From positions 29,277,584-29,341,583 of the forward strand of contig NC_016134.3 in NCBI RefSeq assembly GCF_000005505.3: a stretch of 64,000 nucleotides of DNA, given 5' to 3'. Of the stretch, positions 60,111 through 64,000 are shown in pieces (position 1 is the stretch's first letter; every line of letters begins with the position of its first letter). The DNA comes from Brachypodium distachyon (taxonomy: Eukaryota; Streptophyta; Magnoliopsida; Poales; Poaceae). The notes below the pieces were generated by a model. That model was given only the letters and a program-made list of their open reading frames with translations. It did no database searches and was not told the DNA's origin. The position numbers were made by a program, and so were the translations under genes.

Positions 60111-62413
60111 GGGGGAAGAGAACAACAGATGAAGAACAAGAAGAAGAACTCCTGAGAAGTTTTGCTTGTGGACGTCGGGGTTGAGGTTCAAGAGATGGTC
60201 ATGCAGTTGGTCCTCTTTTGTTATGGCTAAAATTCACGAAAATGCCAATTGGGTCCCGAGCTACTGCTAGCTGGCTATCACCTCCGCAGAGTCTGCATAG
60301 GGATCCAGTCCAGTTGGGCCCTCCCCGCCTGTATTGCTCCAGCCCATCTTGTATTCATCCGTATTTCGAACTCTTCAACGGCTCTCTGGCCCAACTCCCT
60401 GTCAGCCGGCACACCATATTCGAAGCACCCCCGTTTGTTTTGATTTCGCACAGCTTCTGACGACCTGTTCTGGCCGATCTGGACCATATAGCTAGTGCAG
60501 TTTCCTTCGGCACACCTAACAGAACTATTTCTTGGGCCAACATCCAGAATCTAAACAACGGGACTTGACGAACACACATTTTTCCATCTCTTGCTTTTTT
60601 TGGGTCCAAGGAGCAGTCATGAAACTAAATTTCGTGGCCCATGTTCTTCGGGTTCGTGATATTAAGATCAACCCAATTTCGCCCATATCATCTGCCAGCA
60701 CGGATTTTTTTCCTGGCACTTTAATCAGAGTTCATTTCGTTTCAGATAAAACACGTCATGAATAAAATGTTCATTACTCACAATTAAGAATTAATTCTTT
60801 GGATTCGAGGTGAGCAGATCCAAATTATCCAAAGCAAATACCCGGGTTAGCACAGTAGTCAGTATTAACACAATCATAGTTTTAGAGAAATTGACCTTTT
60901 AGGAATAAACAAGCGGCAGATCAATGATTTTTGTGCACAAAATCCTCACCAGTTAACACTGAACAGAACCAAGAACAAGAGTATAGGTGACTTCCACTGA
61001 AAATCAGTGTGCAGATGGAATTAAAGAAAAATCAAGAGACCCAATAACATGCTTTGCATGCACACGCCATGAATTAGGCATAAAACTAGGAAAAAATAAA
61101 TATCTCAGTAAGAAGTAAGAACGAATCAGAAAACATGAACCAAGCTACATGCTCGACAAATAATACTACTTGTTCTATATGACGACTGGTATATACAGTA
61201 GAAATCACCTGATATGAGAGAGTAGCAAACTAGCAATCACTTGAATAAATCTCACCAAAATTCACGCCACCAACAATCAGACAACTGGTATACATAGCAG
61301 AAATAATAATAATCGCCAAGAACCAGAACCAAAACCAAAATCACGCCCGGAGAAAATCAAATCTACTATATGGCAAGAAGAGAAAAGTCACAACAAAAAT
61401 CTTCTTGGTGTTGCTGGGAGCGGGCAGGTGTGAGAAGGAAGAAGCGTTGCTATCCCTGGGAGCCGGCAGGTGTGAGCAGAACGACCACTGCTATTGCTGC
61501 TGCTGGTGGTGAGCAGAAGGAGCGTCGGGGGAAGAGGTGGCCGCTGTGGTGGCCGGGATTGAGGTGCAGTGGTCGTGGCAAAGGGGGGGGAGGCGGGCGC
61601 CGCCGGATCTGCAGGGGCCGAGGAACCGATGGCGCGCTGGCGACGGGATCTCGCCTGTTTGGGATCGGGAAGGGGGAGAGGACTCGCCGCCGGAGGACGG
61701 GCGCCGTCGCCTTGGAGCCTTGGAGGATCTGAGGGTCCGGATGGGGCAGACATTCATTTGAGGCCTGCGAGACTTGGGCCGTCTAAGGTGTCACCTGTGC
61801 CATTTCGACCCCGTACTGGGCCTAAAATGAGATATGCTGGGTCCGTATTCCGCATTTTCCAGAATTATTGCCTCCAGGTTGGCCCACCACGGTTCAAACT
61901 AATCGTTCTGATGGCTGGACGTGCCCGGGAGCTGAAAATTCGCGTCCGCAAATTCAAGGGGACTCATGTAGTCTCTTGGGCAGCTTAAGGGGACTCGCTA
62001 AATCTATACTATCCGTCTGCTTTCGTGAGCGGATAACAAAAAGTAACCCCACGGGACATGTCAAAATCAATGCCATCCAACCATTTGTCTGCGAACATGT
62101 TATAGTCAGGTCAAATTTAACATTGACTTGACAAATCCACACATTCTCCACAAACATGGCACATGAGGAAATTTGCTAAAAAAACAAAAGCTTTTGGTAT
62201 GTATGTGGAAACATGTCAAATGGACAGATGACATGTCCATTACTCCATATTTAACATGTATCCTTTAAAAGAAGAAAGAAGTGATATTTCTATATACTTC
62301 AAGTTGTCCGTACACATGCCCAATGGACTGGAATGTCATCCTTGCAGACGCACTTAGTTATGGTTGCCCACACTTCGTATTCAGAGTTTGTAGTTCGTGA
62401 TGATAGATTCAGA
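60111..62413. other. Intergenic, GC-rich island without named gene
   Basis: 60,111-60,480 is the upstream side of the FAAH remnant. 60,780-61,330 is AT-rich. 61,370-61,760 is GC-rich, with overlapping Pro/Ser/Arg-rich frames on both strands and a repeated phrase CTGGGAGC-GGCAGGTGTGAG at about 61,413 and 61,457. It could be a leader exon of a lost gene, but nothing is recognised. Confidence 0.4.
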
Positions 62414-63287
62414 GTTTAGTTGCAGCAATCTGGGTCTCAAACCCTTTTCCATGCGCTGATCGAGTGTTCTCATGCACAGATCTTTTGGTCCGCGGCAAGA
62501 GAGCATCTTAATCTGAAATTGCCGCAACTTCATCAGAGATCATGGGCTTGGGATATTCTGTGTGAATCATGTTTCGCTCGAGGGGATAGAGAAATGTTAA
62601 TCTCAATCATGGCAGCCATTTGGGAGTCACGAAAAAAATGGAGTCATGGCGATCAAGGTTACAATCCGGCGAACACGATAGAGTTTGTCTCTGAAACGCT
62701 AAACATCCTAAAGAAGAAGAAGGCCAAAGTTTCTTGTCCGCTTTGTACATGGCATGGTCCAGGCCCTGGAGTAATTAAGCTTAATTCTGATGGTGCAATT
62801 CGAGCGGAGGAAGGTCGTGCATCTACAGGCGGAGTTGCAACAGACTCCGTGGGCTTTCGGGGGGTGTGGTGCCGCTTGTATCAGGGCATCACAGATCCTC
62901 TCATAATTGAAACACTGGCTGTGCGGGATGCGGTTCTCTTCGCGAGTGACCAACACTTTGATCACATCATCATCGAAACGGACTGTTCGAAGCTGGTTCG
63001 TCTTTTGCTGGAGAGGAGGAATCATAGAGCCATGGTGGCTCCTATCTTAAGTGAAATTAGTGAACTTAGTTTTTAGTTTTCTAGTTTTTCTATTTAGTTT
63101 GCTCGGCGTTCAGCTAATGCAGTCGCTCACGAAAGTGCGCGTTTCGCGTGGGTGAATGAGGTGTCGACTGTATGGCTGGACGCGAGCCCTCAATTTTTTA
63201 TTCACAGCCTACGGGTTGATTGTACTCTTTCTAGTGTGATTTAATAAAGCTCATGGGTTCCCCTAAAAAAAATGTTTAGTTGCAGCA
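62414..63287 (+). mobile_element. 5'-truncated LINE with RNase H domain
   Basis: The insert spans 62,428-63,273. The plus frame begins inside a zf-RVT-like segment (LFHALIECSHAQIFW), runs through a linker (WAWDILCESCF, IMAAIWESRKKWSHG) and enters an RNase H domain: GVIKLNSDGAIRAEEGRAST, LIIETLAVRDAVLFASDQHF and HIIIETDCSKLVRLL. The same frame continues to FARRSANAVAHESARFAWVN, but two TAG codons (63,074-63,076 and 63,095-63,097) break it. AATAAA at 63,243 and an A-tract at 63,265-63,272 mark the 3' end. A 14-bp target duplication, GTTTAGTTGCAGCA, lies at 62,414-62,427 and 63,274-63,287. Inactive. Confidence 0.88.
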
Positions 63288-63398
63288 GTGTTCATGGTAG
63301 CTAATTTTCACATAGACAAAGGGTCCATATTGGCAAATTTCGGTGAATTTCAAGTCAAGTCATAAAAAATAATGATGAAAATACACTTTTATTACGTC

Positions 63399-63763
63399 GA
63401 GTTTTTCACAAAACAACAGTTATGACTATTTTTCTCAATAAACCACAACTCTTAGTGCTGACCTTCTCAGAAAATTCTGACCTTACAGATAAAGCCATTT
63501 GACACAATGTCAGGTGTCAATTTTGACCTGTTTCATTTGTCACGCAGGCTTTTAATTTAGCGGTTCGAGTCAGATCAAAAGCCTACACGGCAAATGCAAC
63601 GGATCAGGAGGTGACAGGTGACACCCGACAATGAGTCAGATCGGTCAGGAATCATGTCAAACTGTTTAATATGTCAAATTATGTTTTCTGGGAAGAACCG
63701 TCCAAAAACTTATGGTTTCTAGATACAATTAATCAAAACTGTGGTTTTGTGAGAAATTTAAAG
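63399..63763. mobile_element. Mutator-like foldback MITE, second family member
   Basis: The left end GAGTTTTTCACAAAACAACA and the right end CTGTGGTTTTGTGAGAAATT are inverted and match the ends of the element at 8,049-8,481. Edges are approximate, and no target duplication was read. Confidence 0.55.
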
Positions 63764-64000
63764 CGAAAAAAAATTTGGTTTTCGAAATTAAAAAAAGTTG
63801 CGGTAATATTAATATAAAACCATATCACCATGTTGTTGTCATCTTTTTCTTTCCCCCTTGACTCCCCTCGCACCGTGAGCTGGACATACGGTGCCGATCG
63901 AGGCCTCCGCCGCCAAGATGTGCACCAACCTTGAGCTCCTAGTCGTTGGCGTCTTGGACCAGGCCGTGGCGCGCGCTCAACGGGCGACGTACGTCTGTAT
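63764..64000. other. Window end, possible start of a truncated frame
   Basis: From 63,918 a plus frame MCTNLELLVVGVLDQAVARA runs off the end of the window. GC content rises here as at the start of grass genes, but both strands are open and no family is recognised. Confidence 0.25.

Noticed and set aside
61370..61760. GC-rich Pro/Arg frames as a first exon
   Set aside because: Equally open on both strands and no recognisable protein or downstream exon.

Overview
The window looks like nuclear DNA from a grass, most probably the rice tribe. The basis is GT-AG introns, a mix of GC-rich and AT-rich genes, Stowaway and Tourist MITEs, a Helitron, a CACTA end, 5'-truncated plant LINEs and a solo LTR. 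The species is an inference. No tRNA, rRNA, CRISPR or bacterial-style operon was seen.

The left part (1-26,400) is a repeat-rich, gene-poor block. It opens with a 21-bp minisatellite, followed by a degraded serpin locus: two tandem minus-strand pseudogenes (1,618-2,834 and 4,961-6,206) and a third promoter-proximal fragment (12,025-12,290). From 7 to 26 kb lie three families of locally duplicated segments (called A, B and C here), cut by a solo LTR, an older LTR-element remnant, a CACTA Ulp1-protease remnant, a MULE-type MITE and a Tourist MITE. An F-box-like fragment lies near 23.8 kb.

The middle part (26,400-54,911) is a euchromatic gene row with six well-supported genes: a SCFD2/MIP3-type Sec1/Munc18 protein (+), a plant C2H2 zinc-finger protein with a PARP-like C-terminal region (+), a hyccin-domain protein of the plasma-membrane PI4K-alpha complex (-), a secreted glyoxal/aldehyde oxidase of the GLOX family (-), a LACS8/9-type long-chain acyl-CoA synthetase (+), and the V-ATPase proteolipid subunit c (-). 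A 5'-truncated LINE with a 20-bp target duplication sits between the zinc-finger and hyccin genes. These are independent housekeeping, lipid, membrane-traffic and cell-wall genes, not a cluster with a shared pathway.

The right part (54,912-64,000) is accessory again. It holds a 520-bp foldback element and the first three exons of a fatty acid amide hydrolase (FAAH) gene whose remainder is missing. Intron 1 of that remnant carries an AAGTAC-rich repeat tract and a complete-looking 819-bp Helitron abutting a second Helitron-like element. Further right are a 5'-truncated RNase H-type LINE with a 14-bp target duplication and another foldback element.

I found no convincing new biological system. 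The most useful observations are the lesions of the serpin pair, the dismantled FAAH gene, the local duplication families that share conserved-looking peptides, and several mobile elements whose ends and target duplications can be read directly.
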